A stretch of DNA of 64,000 nucleotides from assembly GCA_965228785.1 (NCBI GenBank), contig CBDDIF010000002.1:2542001-2606000 (forward strand), given 5' to 3'. Both the position numbers and the translations under genes were made by a program. The notes below the pieces were generated by a model, which searched no databases, was not told where the DNA came from, and saw nothing but the letters and a program-made list of their open reading frames with translations. Position 1 is the first letter of the stretch, and each line of letters opens with the position of its first letter. Source of the DNA: Hoeflea_A sp965228785 (GTDB lineage Bacteria > Pseudomonadota > Alphaproteobacteria > Rhizobiales > Rhizobiaceae). Positions 51,182 to 60,069 of the stretch are shown one piece after another.

Positions 51182-53728
51182 GTGAGCGTCGATTCTGAAA
51201 CCGAAGTGATGGCCGACCTGCCGGAACCCTTTACCGGCTGGTTCGGCAAACGTGGCTGGCAGCCGCGGCCGCATCAGCTCGAGCTGCTGGACATGGCGCA
51301 ATCGGGGCTTTCCTGCCTGCTGATTGCGCCGACCGGGGCCGGCAAGACACTGGCTGGGTTCCTGCCGTCACTGGTCGACCTGACGCGGGAAAGCACGAAA
51401 CGCAGGCCCGGTGCAGCACGGGCGCTGTCGCGGCGTGGCATTCACACGCTCTATGTTTCGCCGTTGAAAGCGCTGGCTGTCGATATCGAACGCAATTTGG
51501 CAAAGCCGGTTGAGGAGATGGCGCTGCCGTTGCGCATAGAGACCCGAACCGGTGACACGCCGCAACACAAGCGGCAGCGCCAAAAGCGCGATCCGCCGGA
51601 TATCCTGCTCACGACGCCGGAGCAGATCGCCCTGCTGATCGCCAGCCGCGAGGCTGAAACGCTGTTCGCCGATCTGCGCTTTGTCATTTTCGACGAATTG
51701 CATTCGCTGGTCACGTCGAAGCGCGGCCATTTGCTCTCGCTGGGGCTGGCGCGGCTCAGAAAACACCGCCCTGCCCTGCAGACTATCGGCCTGTCGGCGA
51801 CGGTCGCCGAACCGGAGGCGCTGCAGGCCTGGCTGATGCCACAGGCGATCGACGGCAAGCCAAAATTGTCACAGCGCATCCAGGTCAAGGGCGGCGCCAA
51901 ACCGCAGATCCGCATTCTCGATACCGATGAACGCGTGCCCTGGTCGGGCCATTCGGCGCGCTATGCCATGGCGGATGTTTATGCCGCCATCCGCGATCAC
52001 CAGACGACCCTTCTCTTCGTCAACACACGCAGCCAGGCGGAGCTGTTGTTTCAGGAGCTGTGGCGCATCAACGAGGACAGCCTGCCGATCGCTCTGCACC
52101 ATGGGTCGCTCGATGCCAGCCAGCGTCGCAAGGTAGAAGCGGCGATGGCCGACAACAAATTGCGCGCCGTGGTCGCCACATCGACCCTCGATCTTGGCAT
52201 CGACTGGGGCGATGTCGACCTGGTCGTTCATATCGGCGCGCCCAAGGGGGCGAGCCGTCTGGCCCAGCGTATCGGCCGCTCCAACCACCGCATGGACGAG
52301 CCCAGCCAGGCGCTGCTGGTGCCGGCCAACCGGTTCGAGGTAATGGAGTGCCGAGCGGCACTCGACGCAAACTATCTGGGCGACCAGGACACGCCGCCGA
52401 TCGGAGACGGCACCTACGACGTGCTGGCGCAGCATGTGCTCGGCATGGCCTGCGCCGCACCGTTCCGGGCCGATGACCTGTTTGCGGAAGTCACGTCGGC
52501 GGCACCCTACGCGTTTCTGGAGCGCTCGCAGTTCGACCGGGTTCTCGATTTCGTCGCCACCGGCGGCTATGCGCTGAAGACCTATGACCGCTACGCCCGC
52601 ATTCGACTGACCAAGGACGGCACATGGCGGGTGAGCAATCCGCAGACCGCACAGCAATACCGGCTCAACATCGGCACGATCATCGAAATGCCGGAGCTCA
52701 AGGTGCGGCTGACGCGCCACAGCGGTCGCGGTGCCAATGTGCGCGGCGGACCGATCCTCGGCAAGATCGAGGAGATTTTCGTCGAAATGCTGTCGCCGGG
52801 AGACACCTTCCTGTTCGCCGGCAAGGTGCTGCGTTTCGAGGGCATTCGCGAGAACGAGTGCGTTGTCTCAAAGGGCGGCGGCGGAAGCCCGAAAATTCCA
52901 GCCTACGCGGGCGGCAAGTTTCCGCTGACTACCTATCTCGCCGATCAGGTGCGCTCGATTCTCGCCGACCCGGATCGCTGGCGGGTGCTGCCGGACCAGG
53001 TCCGAGAATGGCTGGAAGTCCAGCGGCAGAAATCCCGGCTGCCGTCGCGTGACGAGATGCTGGTGGAAACATTCCCGCGCGGCGACCGGTTCTTCATGGT
53101 CACCTACCCGTTCGAAGGCCGGCTGGCACACCAGACGCTCGGCATGCTGCTGACCCGCCGACTGGAACGGGCGCGGGCCCGGCCGCTCGGCTTCGTCGCC
53201 ACCGACTATTCGATGGCGATCTGGGGTCTGCGCGACATGGGGATGATGATCGAGCGCGACGAGCTTTTGCTCGCGCAACTGTTCGATGAGGACATGCTGG
53301 GCGACGACCTGGAAGCATGGCTGGCGGAATCCTGGATGTTGAAGCGGACGTTTCGCACCTGCGCCATGATCTCCGGGCTGATCGAGCGCCGTCATCCCGG
53401 CAAGGAGAAGACCGGCCGGCAGGTCACCGTGTCAGCCGATCTGATCTACGACGTGCTGCGCAGCCACGAACCGGACCACATCCTGTTGCAGGCGACGCGT
53501 CAGGACGCGGCCGCCGGATTGCTGGATATTCGCCGGCTGGGCGATATGCTGTTGCGCATCAAGGGCCGAATCATTTTGAATCGCCTCGACCAGATTTCAC
53601 CCCTTGCCGTCCCCGTCATGCTGGAGATCGGCAAGGAACCGGTGGTTGGCGAGGCGCAGGACGACATTCTGGCCGAGGCTGCCGACGACATCATCGCCGA
53701 GGCGATGGGCGGTTACGAGGGACTGTAG
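51182..53728 (+). CDS. Ligase-associated DNA damage response DEXH-box helicase (Lhr-like)
   Basis: 848 aa from GTG 51182 (ATG 51209 is an alternative). Superfamily 2 helicase with Walker A APTGAGKT, DEXH motif FDELHS, SAT as LSATV, helicase C motifs TTLLFVNTRSQAE and QRIGRSNH, then the Lhr-specific winged helix and beta-barrel region ending in DDIIAEAMGG. In other bacteria this helicase works with the PdeM endonuclease, a RecJ-like exonuclease and an ATP-dependent ligase in repair; here only PdeM is adjacent, 22 bp downstream. Confidence 0.92.
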   Translation: MSVDSETEVMADLPEPFTGWFGKRGWQPRPHQLELLDMAQSGLSCLLIAPTGAGKTLAGFLPSLVDLTRESTKRRPGAARALSRRGIHTLYVSPLKALAVDIERNLAKPVEEMALPLRIETRTGDTPQHKRQRQKRDPPDILLTTPEQIALLIASREAETLFADLRFVIFDELHSLVTSKRGHLLSLGLARLRKHRPALQTIGLSATVAEPEALQAWLMPQAIDGKPKLSQRIQVKGGAKPQIRILDTDERVPWSGHSARYAMADVYAAIRDHQTTLLFVNTRSQAELLFQELWRINEDSLPIALHHGSLDASQRRKVEAAMADNKLRAVVATSTLDLGIDWGDVDLVVHIGAPKGASRLAQRIGRSNHRMDEPSQALLVPANRFEVMECRAALDANYLGDQDTPPIGDGTYDVLAQHVLGMACAAPFRADDLFAEVTSAAPYAFLERSQFDRVLDFVATGGYALKTYDRYARIRLTKDGTWRVSNPQTAQQYRLNIGTIIEMPELKVRLTRHSGRGANVRGGPILGKIEEIFVEMLSPGDTFLFAGKVLRFEGIRENECVVSKGGGGSPKIPAYAGGKFPLTTYLADQVRSILADPDRWRVLPDQVREWLEVQRQKSRLPSRDEMLVETFPRGDRFFMVTYPFEGRLAHQTLGMLLTRRLERARARPLGFVATDYSMAIWGLRDMGMMIERDELLLAQLFDEDMLGDDLEAWLAESWMLKRTFRTCAMISGLIERRHPGKEKTGRQVTVSADLIYDVLRSHEPDHILLQATRQDAAAGLLDIRRLGDMLLRIKGRIILNRLDQISPLAVPVMLEIGKEPVVGEAQDDILAEAADDIIAEAMGGYEGL

Positions 53729-53750
53729 AAGTGCAGACAACGGAGGGGCG

Positions 53751-54482
53751 ATGAACCGGGCAGCGGCGGCACTGAAAATCGACGAGGAACCCATGGTCCA
53801 AACGGCCGAGATCGACATTGCCGGCGTGAGCGCCGTCTGCGATCCGCTCGGCGCGCTCTACCTGCCGGGCAGCGCGACCCTGGTCGTGTCCGACCTGCAT
53901 CTGGAAAAGGGCGCGGCTCACGCCAGACGCGGCGCTTTTTTGCCGCCTTACGACACCGCGCTCACGTTGCGGCTTCTTGAGGTGGTGTTGGCACGATACA
54001 ACCCGCTACGGGTCATCAGCCTGGGCGACAGTTTCCACGACCGGGTCGGGGCCAGCCTGCTGCCAGCGGTCTTCGAGGAAACGCTGGGCCGGCTGATGAC
54101 CGGACGTGAATGGTTCTGGATTGCCGGCAATCACGATCCGGACGAGCCGGGCGACCTCGACGGCCACAGCGTGCAGGAGCTCTATTTCGACGGTCTGCAG
54201 TTCCGTCACGAACCGAGCGAAGACCGAGCGGCAGCGCACGGCGAGGTCGCAGGCCACCTGCATCCGGCGGCGCGGGTCGTTCGCCGCAGCAAAGGTGTGC
54301 GCCGACCGTGCTTCGCCACCGATGGGCGGCGCCTGATCCTGCCCTCCTTCGGTGTCATGACCGGCGGCCTCAACCTGCGCAACCAAGCCTTCGACCGGTT
54401 GTTCGACTGGTCGCAGATGACGGCACACCTGCTCGGTCGCGAGCGCATCTATTCCGTGCCGTTCAACCGGCTGGTCGGGTGA
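53751..54482 (+). CDS. pdeM: Ligase-associated DNA damage response endonuclease PdeM
   Basis: 243 aa metallophosphoesterase. DLHLEKG, SLGDSFHD, AGNHDPD, GHLHP and ILPSFGVMTGG give the two-metal site in normal order. Start ATG 53751 has GGAGGGG 1-7 nt upstream; an in-frame upstream extension into the helicase gene is not needed. Acts on single-stranded DNA with the helicase just upstream. 4 bp separate it from the SAF-domain oxidoreductase gene. Confidence 0.92.
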   Translation: MNRAAAALKIDEEPMVQTAEIDIAGVSAVCDPLGALYLPGSATLVVSDLHLEKGAAHARRGAFLPPYDTALTLRLLEVVLARYNPLRVISLGDSFHDRVGASLLPAVFEETLGRLMTGREWFWIAGNHDPDEPGDLDGHSVQELYFDGLQFRHEPSEDRAAAHGEVAGHLHPAARVVRRSKGVRRPCFATDGRRLILPSFGVMTGGLNLRNQAFDRLFDWSQMTAHLLGRERIYSVPFNRLVG

Positions 54483-54486
54483 ACCG

Positions 54487-55827
54487 ATGGGCCTGCACCG
54501 GCAATTGCTGCAGCGTCAGGCCGATGGCCAGCCGCTACGCGTCGGCGTGATCGGCGCGGGCAAATTCGGCACCATGTTCCTGTCGCAGGCGGTGCGCTTG
54601 CCGGGTGTTCACGTGGTCGGCATCGCCGATCTGTCACCCGACGTGGCCCGTTCCAACCTGGCGCTGGCCGGCTGGCAGGCAGAACAATCCGCCGCCGTAT
54701 CGCTGGAAGCCGCCAGCGAGAACGGCACAACACATATCGGCGACGATGCGGGTGTGCTGATAGCCCATCCGGGCGTGGATATCGTCGTCGAATGCACCGG
54801 CAACCCGGTGGCCGCGGTCGACCACCTGCTCGCGACCTTCGCTGCGGGCAAACATGCGATCAGCGCCACGGTCGAGGCCGATGCTGTCTGCGGCGCTGTA
54901 CTTGCATCAAGGGCGCGACGGGCCGGCGTCATCTATTCTATGGCCTACGGCGACCAACCGGCCATGGTCTGCGAGCTGGTCGACTGGGCGCGCACCTGCG
55001 GCTTTTCGGTCGCAGCGGCCGGGCGCGGCCATAAGTGGAAGCCGGAATACCGGTTTTCGACGCCCGACACGGTCTGGGACCATTGGGGCGTCAGCCGCGA
55101 GCAGGCCGAGCGCGGCCGGCTCAACCCGAAAATGTTCAACTCCTTCCTCGACGGCAGCAAGCCGGCGATCGAATCGACGGCGATCGCCAATGCCTGCGGG
55201 CTCGACGTGCCGAGCGACGGGCTGCTTTATCCGGCCGGCTCCATCGACGACATCCCAGCGCTGATGCGGCCGCAAAGCGACGGCGGCGTCCTGGAAAAGT
55301 CAGGAATGGTGGAGGTAATCAATTCACTGCGGCCGGACGGCAGCGCCATCGACCAGGATATCCGCATGGGCGTGTGGGTCTGCGTCGAGGCGGTGACGGA
55401 CTATCAGCAGGCCTGTTTTGACGAGTACAAGGTGGTGACCGACGACAGCGGCCGCTACATGGCAATGGCCAAACGCTGGCACCTGATCGGTCTCGAACTC
55501 GGCCTGTCCGTCGCCAATGTCGGCCTGCGCGGCGAAGCGACCGGCACCGCCAGCGGCTTCCGTGCCGACACCGTCGCCGTCGCCAAGCGCGACCTCGCCG
55601 CCGGCGAATCCCTCGACGGCGAAGGCGGCTACTGCGTCGCCGGCCAGCTGCGACCGGCCGCGGTCTCGGTTGCGATGAAAGCCCTGCCGTTGGGGCTCAC
55701 GGGGCAGGTGAAGCTGCGCCGGGCGGTGAAGCGCGACACGGTGCTGACCTATGACGATGTGGTGCTCGATGAGGAGTTGGCGATCGTGCAGTTGCGGCGG
55801 CAGCAGGAGAGCTGGCTGCTGAGATGA
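54487..55827 (+). CDS. NAD(P)-dependent homoserine-dehydrogenase-like protein with SAF domain
   Basis: 446 aa. Rossmann motif GVIGAGKFG (about 20-28), substrate domain with CTGNP and AAGKHAISATVEADAV, and a C-terminal SAF domain (about 375-440: LGLTGQVKLRRAVKRDTVLTYDDVVLD). The family is often annotated flagellar FlgA-like because of SAF, but it is a Gfo/Idh-type oxidoreductase. Related enzymes act on sugar acids or homoserine-like substrates. Immediately downstream of pdeM but functionally unrelated in known systems. Confidence 0.8.
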   Translation: MGLHRQLLQRQADGQPLRVGVIGAGKFGTMFLSQAVRLPGVHVVGIADLSPDVARSNLALAGWQAEQSAAVSLEAASENGTTHIGDDAGVLIAHPGVDIVVECTGNPVAAVDHLLATFAAGKHAISATVEADAVCGAVLASRARRAGVIYSMAYGDQPAMVCELVDWARTCGFSVAAAGRGHKWKPEYRFSTPDTVWDHWGVSREQAERGRLNPKMFNSFLDGSKPAIESTAIANACGLDVPSDGLLYPAGSIDDIPALMRPQSDGGVLEKSGMVEVINSLRPDGSAIDQDIRMGVWVCVEAVTDYQQACFDEYKVVTDDSGRYMAMAKRWHLIGLELGLSVANVGLRGEATGTASGFRADTVAVAKRDLAAGESLDGEGGYCVAGQLRPAAVSVAMKALPLGLTGQVKLRRAVKRDTVLTYDDVVLDEELAIVQLRRQQESWLLR

Positions 55828-55930
55828 CGGATTGCGCGCTGGCAACGTCCGCATGTCTCATCCAGTCACTCAGCTGTTTCTCCAAGGCCACTTTTGGCCA
55901 CCGGCTTCAAATATCGAGGAATTCAAACTC

Positions 55931-56659
55931 ATGCAAGATGACGGATTTTTCGATGATGAGGTTGCAGAGACATATGATGAGGATCACGGCGGCGAAAAAG
56001 CTTCGCTAATTGGCAAGACTGTTGATTGCCTTATCGACCTGGCCTGCAACGGCGGTGTTCTCGAGTTTGCAGTCGGGACGGGAAGGATCGCAATACCATT
56101 GGCAGAAAGAGGTGTGCGTGTGAAAGGCATCGAGCTTTCAAGTGCCATGGTTCGGAAGCTGCGCGAAAAGGAAACGGGAACGCCTATGGAAGTGGCCATT
56201 GGCGACATGACTTCAACGCGCATCTCCGCCGAGTTTTCGCTTGTTTTTCTTGTTTTCAACACCATCGACAATTTGACAACGCAACAAGCTCAAGTCGCTT
56301 GTTTCCAAAACGCGGCTCGGCATCTGGCATCGGGTGGCCGGTTCCTCGTCGAAACCCTGGTTCCGCCAATCCAGAAAATACCGTTTGGTGAAACCAGGCG
56401 AGCGTTTGCGAGCAGTGATCAACATTTCGGTATCGACGATTTCGACATATCGACGCAAAACTACACCTCGCACCACGTCTGGATGAAGGATGGTCGCCAC
56501 AAGCATCGATCGATTCCGTTCCGATACGCCTGGCCTGCGGAACTTGACCTTATGGCCAATATTGCCGGCCTTGAGCCTGAGTACCGGTGGTCTGATTGGG
56601 ACCGTTCACAATTTGATAGAAACAGCACCAGACATATCTCTGTGTGGCGGAAGCCTTGA
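55931..56659 (+). CDS. Class I SAM-dependent methyltransferase, accessory region
   Basis: 242 aa. Motif I VLEFAVGTGRIAIPLA, post I GIELSSAM, VAIGDMTSTRI and FNTIDNLTTQ; the later block RFLVETLVPP and FRYAWPAELDLMANIAGLEPEYRWSDWDR is typical of small-molecule methyltransferases. ATG 55931 with GAGG upstream is chosen; a longer frame to 55832 starts in the preceding gene. Codon use and base composition are visibly lower in GC than the neighbours, suggesting later acquisition. Confidence 0.85.
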   Translation: MQDDGFFDDEVAETYDEDHGGEKASLIGKTVDCLIDLACNGGVLEFAVGTGRIAIPLAERGVRVKGIELSSAMVRKLREKETGTPMEVAIGDMTSTRISAEFSLVFLVFNTIDNLTTQQAQVACFQNAARHLASGGRFLVETLVPPIQKIPFGETRRAFASSDQHFGIDDFDISTQNYTSHHVWMKDGRHKHRSIPFRYAWPAELDLMANIAGLEPEYRWSDWDRSQFDRNSTRHISVWRKP

Positions 56660-56864
56660 GACTGAGAATATCCCCATTAAGCCATTCGGCCGGAAAAGGA
56701 CTCTGCTGAAAGCCCTGTCGAAAAATGAGGATACGCGCGACGGCAACATCTTTGTCAGTGCGCAAAAGCTAGCAACCTGGTTCCCAACCTCGCCGCCTTT
56801 AGGTGGTATCATTGACGCGCGTTTCAGGTCATGACGTCACGCGCCACGCACTGGGTAGGGAGAA

Positions 56865-57075
56865 CCTTGAACAGAAGACGCCACATCCGGTGTTAGAGAT
56901 CCGGTTGTATCCTCTTGAAAGCGGGCATGGTGGTCGCGGCGATTTCTGCGCTCGGGAACCCCCGAACGACCGGCGCGGAGTCTGTCCGGCGGGTTTCAGA
57001 ATGCGCCATTGGTGCGTCAAAACCTTAAAGGCCTGTCGGATCGGCAAATGATCACCATCGTAGAGGCCATCCTGC
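56865..57075 (+). pseudogene. Decayed copy of the 5' end of the tyrosinase gene
   Basis: The stretch from CCTTGAACAG aligns without gaps for about 90 bases to the start of the tyrosinase gene at 57811 (offset 946), including GGTCGCGGC...TTTCTGCGCTCGGGA, and again at CCTGTCGGATCGGCAAA (57032-57048 versus 57986-58002, exact 17). An 8-bp net deletion lies between the two blocks, the ATG has become TTG, and the frame hits TAG at the tenth codon. Remains of a partial duplication. Confidence 0.75.
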
Positions 57076-57147
57076 AGCATGCCGGAGGAAGTATGGAAAG
57101 GAAATGGCTAAGAAAACTCAAGCCCGCAAATCTAGGAGTGCGCCTTA

Positions 57148-57663
57148 GTGGAGATTGATTGGGCTAGGCTGAAGGGCGGATATCGAAAACCCTACGATCC
57201 TCGGTCGGCGGTAAGTAAACTACGGCAGGCTCCTCTTAGTCGCGAAGTCTGGAACGAGTTGTGGACCGAACTTCATCACCAGGGAGACTTAGGAGACGCG
57301 TCGTATGCCTCGGTTCCACTTTTGGTAGAGGCTTGCGCACAAGGTCCTCGCGACTGGAACTTGTACGGACTAATCGCCACAATCGAAGTGGAGCGTTATC
57401 GCAATTCAAATCCGGAACTGCCAATGTGGATTGCAGAGGCCTACCTCGAAGCGTTGACAAAATTGAAGGCAATGGCGCTCGAAGACCTGGATACCACTCG
57501 GGATAAGTTGGTATTACAGACTGCCATGGCGATTGTAGCGCTTGTTTCTGGTGATCGAGAAACAGGTGCGCTCCTCGCCCACTTGGACGAGAGTGAGATC
57601 GTTGAATTGCTCGATGAAAGACTATCCTGGAGAGCACTTTACAGACCGGCGACAGACTCCTGA
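57148..57663 (+). CDS. Orphan protein with HEAT-like/immunity-type N-terminal motif
   Basis: 171 aa from GTG 57148 (AGGAG 10 nt upstream). The segment EVWNELWTELHHQGDLGDASYASVPLLVEA resembles the W-x-EL-x3-L-x-HQG...Y-x-AVP-x-L motif of helical repeat proteins often found as immunity or accessory proteins next to polymorphic toxins, but no toxin gene is here. Soluble, acidic. It sits exactly between the decayed and intact tyrosinase copies, so it may have come in during the duplication. Confidence 0.6.
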   Translation: MEIDWARLKGGYRKPYDPRSAVSKLRQAPLSREVWNELWTELHHQGDLGDASYASVPLLVEACAQGPRDWNLYGLIATIEVERYRNSNPELPMWIAEAYLEALTKLKAMALEDLDTTRDKLVLQTAMAIVALVSGDRETGALLAHLDESEIVELLDERLSWRALYRPATDS

Positions 57664-57812
57664 CGCACTAATATAATTCAATACCAAGCAGCGACGGTCT
57701 CTATCTACGAAGGCGCCAGCTCCAATATCGAGATTCACTTTTTCCCTGGTGCGGTACAATCCTAGAACGGTGGGTTGTAGAAAACTGCGACCGTCGATCG
57801 AGAGGAGGATCC

Positions 57813-58985
57813 ATGAGCAGAACACGTCACAACCAGGCTCAGAGATCCCGACGCGGCCTGTTGAAAGCATGCATGGCGGTCGCGGCAGTTTCTGCGCTCG
57901 GGAAGCCCGGAACCACCGAAGCGGAGGAAGTCAGGACGGTTTCGCAGAGTCAGGATGCACCGTTGGTCCGTCAGAACGTCAAAAACCTGTCGGATCGGCA
58001 AAAGCGCGCTCTGGTGGAGGCTGTCCATCGGCTTAAGCGCACCCGGTCGCCGATCGATCCAACGCTGAACTACTACGATCAGTTTGTTCGGTTCCATCAG
58101 TTGGCGCTGTTGCGGTCGCGGCTGGAACTGGGCCACAGCGTCGCCCATCAATCCCCGGCATTCCTGCCCTGGCACCGAAAATTGATCCTGATGTTCGAGC
58201 AGGCGGTCCGCGATACCACTGGCGATGCGAACTTTACCGTGCCCTATTGGGACTGGACCGACCGATCGAGCCTCGATGTGGTCTTCGACGACGACTTCAT
58301 GGGACCCGCCGAGGGCGATCCGAAGCAAAATTACGCTATCCTGTCGGGACCGTTTCGGCGTGGCGCATTCGCGATGAACCTGACCGCCAGCGCCTACGGA
58401 CACAACGATTTCCAATCCCGTTGCCCGTTTCCGTATTTGACCCGCGGCGAAAAAGGCAGCATCCCGTTGCCGACGGCAGAGGATGTTTCAGCGCTCCTCA
58501 AAGTCGATATTTACGATTCGCCGCCATACGACGCGACCGCGGACATCCACAGTAGCTTTCGCAATTACCTGCTAGGAGCCCCTGACCCGACGGCCTCCCC
58601 CAGGTCGCTGCAGGGAATGTCGCGTTTGCACCGGCTGCCCCATTTGTGGGTCGGCGGGCAGTGGGATGCCACTGTCTATAGCGAAGCATTCAAACCCAGC
58701 ACCACGACCTTCGTGGGGACGATGACCGCGATCGACTGCTCGCCCAACGATCCAGTGTTTTGGTTGCATCACTGCAATATCGATCGACTTTGGGCCATCT
58801 GGGAAACAATCTACGGCAGTTCTTACGAACCGACCTCCGGTGCGAACCTGGGCTGGAACATCGATGACGAACTCTATCCGTACGTCGAATACCGCGACAG
58901 CCCAGAGATACGTCGAGACGGGATCACGAACCGATCAATGCTCGACTTCACCCGGTTCGGTTACACCTACGAGGACTTGACCTGA
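57813..58985 (+). CDS. Tyrosinase, Tat-exported type 3 copper enzyme
   Basis: 390 aa. Residues 11-33 hold a twin-arginine signal (SRRGLLKACMAVAAVSALG). CuA ligands are H95 (VRFHQLA), H112 (AHQSPAF) and H121 (LPWHRKLILMFE); CuB ligands H273 and H277 (RLHRLPHLWVGG) and H319/H320 (NDPVFWLHHCNIDRLW), so both sites are complete. Oxidises monophenols or diphenols to quinones and could give melanin. No caddie protein gene is adjacent; export in folded, metal-loaded form by Tat would make one less necessary. GAGGAGG 4-10 nt upstream. Confidence 0.93.
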   Translation: MSRTRHNQAQRSRRGLLKACMAVAAVSALGKPGTTEAEEVRTVSQSQDAPLVRQNVKNLSDRQKRALVEAVHRLKRTRSPIDPTLNYYDQFVRFHQLALLRSRLELGHSVAHQSPAFLPWHRKLILMFEQAVRDTTGDANFTVPYWDWTDRSSLDVVFDDDFMGPAEGDPKQNYAILSGPFRRGAFAMNLTASAYGHNDFQSRCPFPYLTRGEKGSIPLPTAEDVSALLKVDIYDSPPYDATADIHSSFRNYLLGAPDPTASPRSLQGMSRLHRLPHLWVGGQWDATVYSEAFKPSTTTFVGTMTAIDCSPNDPVFWLHHCNIDRLWAIWETIYGSSYEPTSGANLGWNIDDELYPYVEYRDSPEIRRDGITNRSMLDFTRFGYTYEDLT

Positions 58986-59038
58986 TATCGCCTAACTCGA
59001 AGGCCGCATCCGTCATCACTGAGACCTGGCCGGCGGCA

Positions 59039-59950
59039 CTAGAGTTCAGGCGCCGTCAGACTATCGAGCATACCGCGGAAGATACGAGCCATACTGCGCG
59101 CGTCCGGCGTCAGGGCTTTGACGTCGCGGGCGGCGACCGAGAGCGTCATGAACATGCGTGTACCGGTAACCGGGACGAAGCGCAGATCGCCGCGCTTCAC
59201 CTCGTCATGCACGTCAATGGGTGTCAGTAGGCTGGCGCCAGCACCCTGCACTACCAAGGCCTTGATGGCAGTGATCGAATTCGTGGTGACTATGCTGGCG
59301 AGCTCCTGGCCGCTTCGCGCCAGCATGGCGTTGACGATCGGGCCGACAGTCAGCGTATCGTCAGCGAGCACCAGCGGATGCCGGAGCAGATCCCTGAAAC
59401 CGATCTCCGTTTCTCCTGCCAGCGGATGACCGGGCGCCATCACCGCGCCGAGGTCGAGCCGGACATCGTGCATGATTTGCAGGCCGGCATCACGCGGCGC
59501 GTTGAATGCGACCGCCAGGTCGATGTCGCCGTCCATCAACCGATCGGTCAGGTCGGTCGTGCCGCCGACAAGGGCGCGCAGCGAGGCATCAGCCTTGGAC
59601 TTGCGCAATTCGCCAAAGGCGCGCGGCAGGAAGTCCGAGGCAAGGCATTCCATGACACCAATTTTGACAAATCCGCCGCCGCGGCCCTTCAATTGGTTGA
59701 CGGCCGATCCAGCTGCCCGATTGTCTAGCTGCCATCGGCGGATGAGATCGACCAGAAGCTGGCCGGATTCCGTCAGCCGCATACCGCGTGGCAGCCGCTC
59801 GAACAGCGGCGTGCCGTATTCTGCTTCCAAATTGAGAATCTGTCTGTTGACCGCCGAGGGCGCGGCATTCATGTGTTCAGCCGCGTTGCGGATTGAACCG
59901 AAGCGGGCGACCATCTCCAGCGCCCTCGCCCCTTGTGTCATCAACGGCAT
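59039..59950 (-). CDS. LysR-family transcriptional regulator
   Basis: 303 aa. N-terminal winged HTH (ALEMVARFGSIRNAAEHMNAAPSAVNRQILNLEAEYGTPLFERLPRGMRLTESG) and a periplasmic-binding-type C-terminal ligand domain. Lies 119 bp downstream of the amidohydrolase gene on the same strand, so it is probably part of, or regulates, that unit; LysR genes are more often divergent. Confidence 0.92.
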   Translation of the reverse strand: MPLMTQGARALEMVARFGSIRNAAEHMNAAPSAVNRQILNLEAEYGTPLFERLPRGMRLTESGQLLVDLIRRWQLDNRAAGSAVNQLKGRGGGFVKIGVMECLASDFLPRAFGELRKSKADASLRALVGGTTDLTDRLMDGDIDLAVAFNAPRDAGLQIMHDVRLDLGAVMAPGHPLAGETEIGFRDLLRHPLVLADDTLTVGPIVNAMLARSGQELASIVTTNSITAIKALVVQGAGASLLTPIDVHDEVKRGDLRFVPVTGTRMFMTLSVAARDVKALTPDARSMARIFRGMLDSLTAPEL

Positions 59951-60069
59951 CGCCGGCCTCCATCACACTGTTCGCGTTTTTCGCACAGGATGGTAGCTAT
60001 TATGCGCATTTAGCGATGGCATTTCCAGACCAGGTCCAATCGACAATTGGGATTGTGGGCCGGTTGAAG

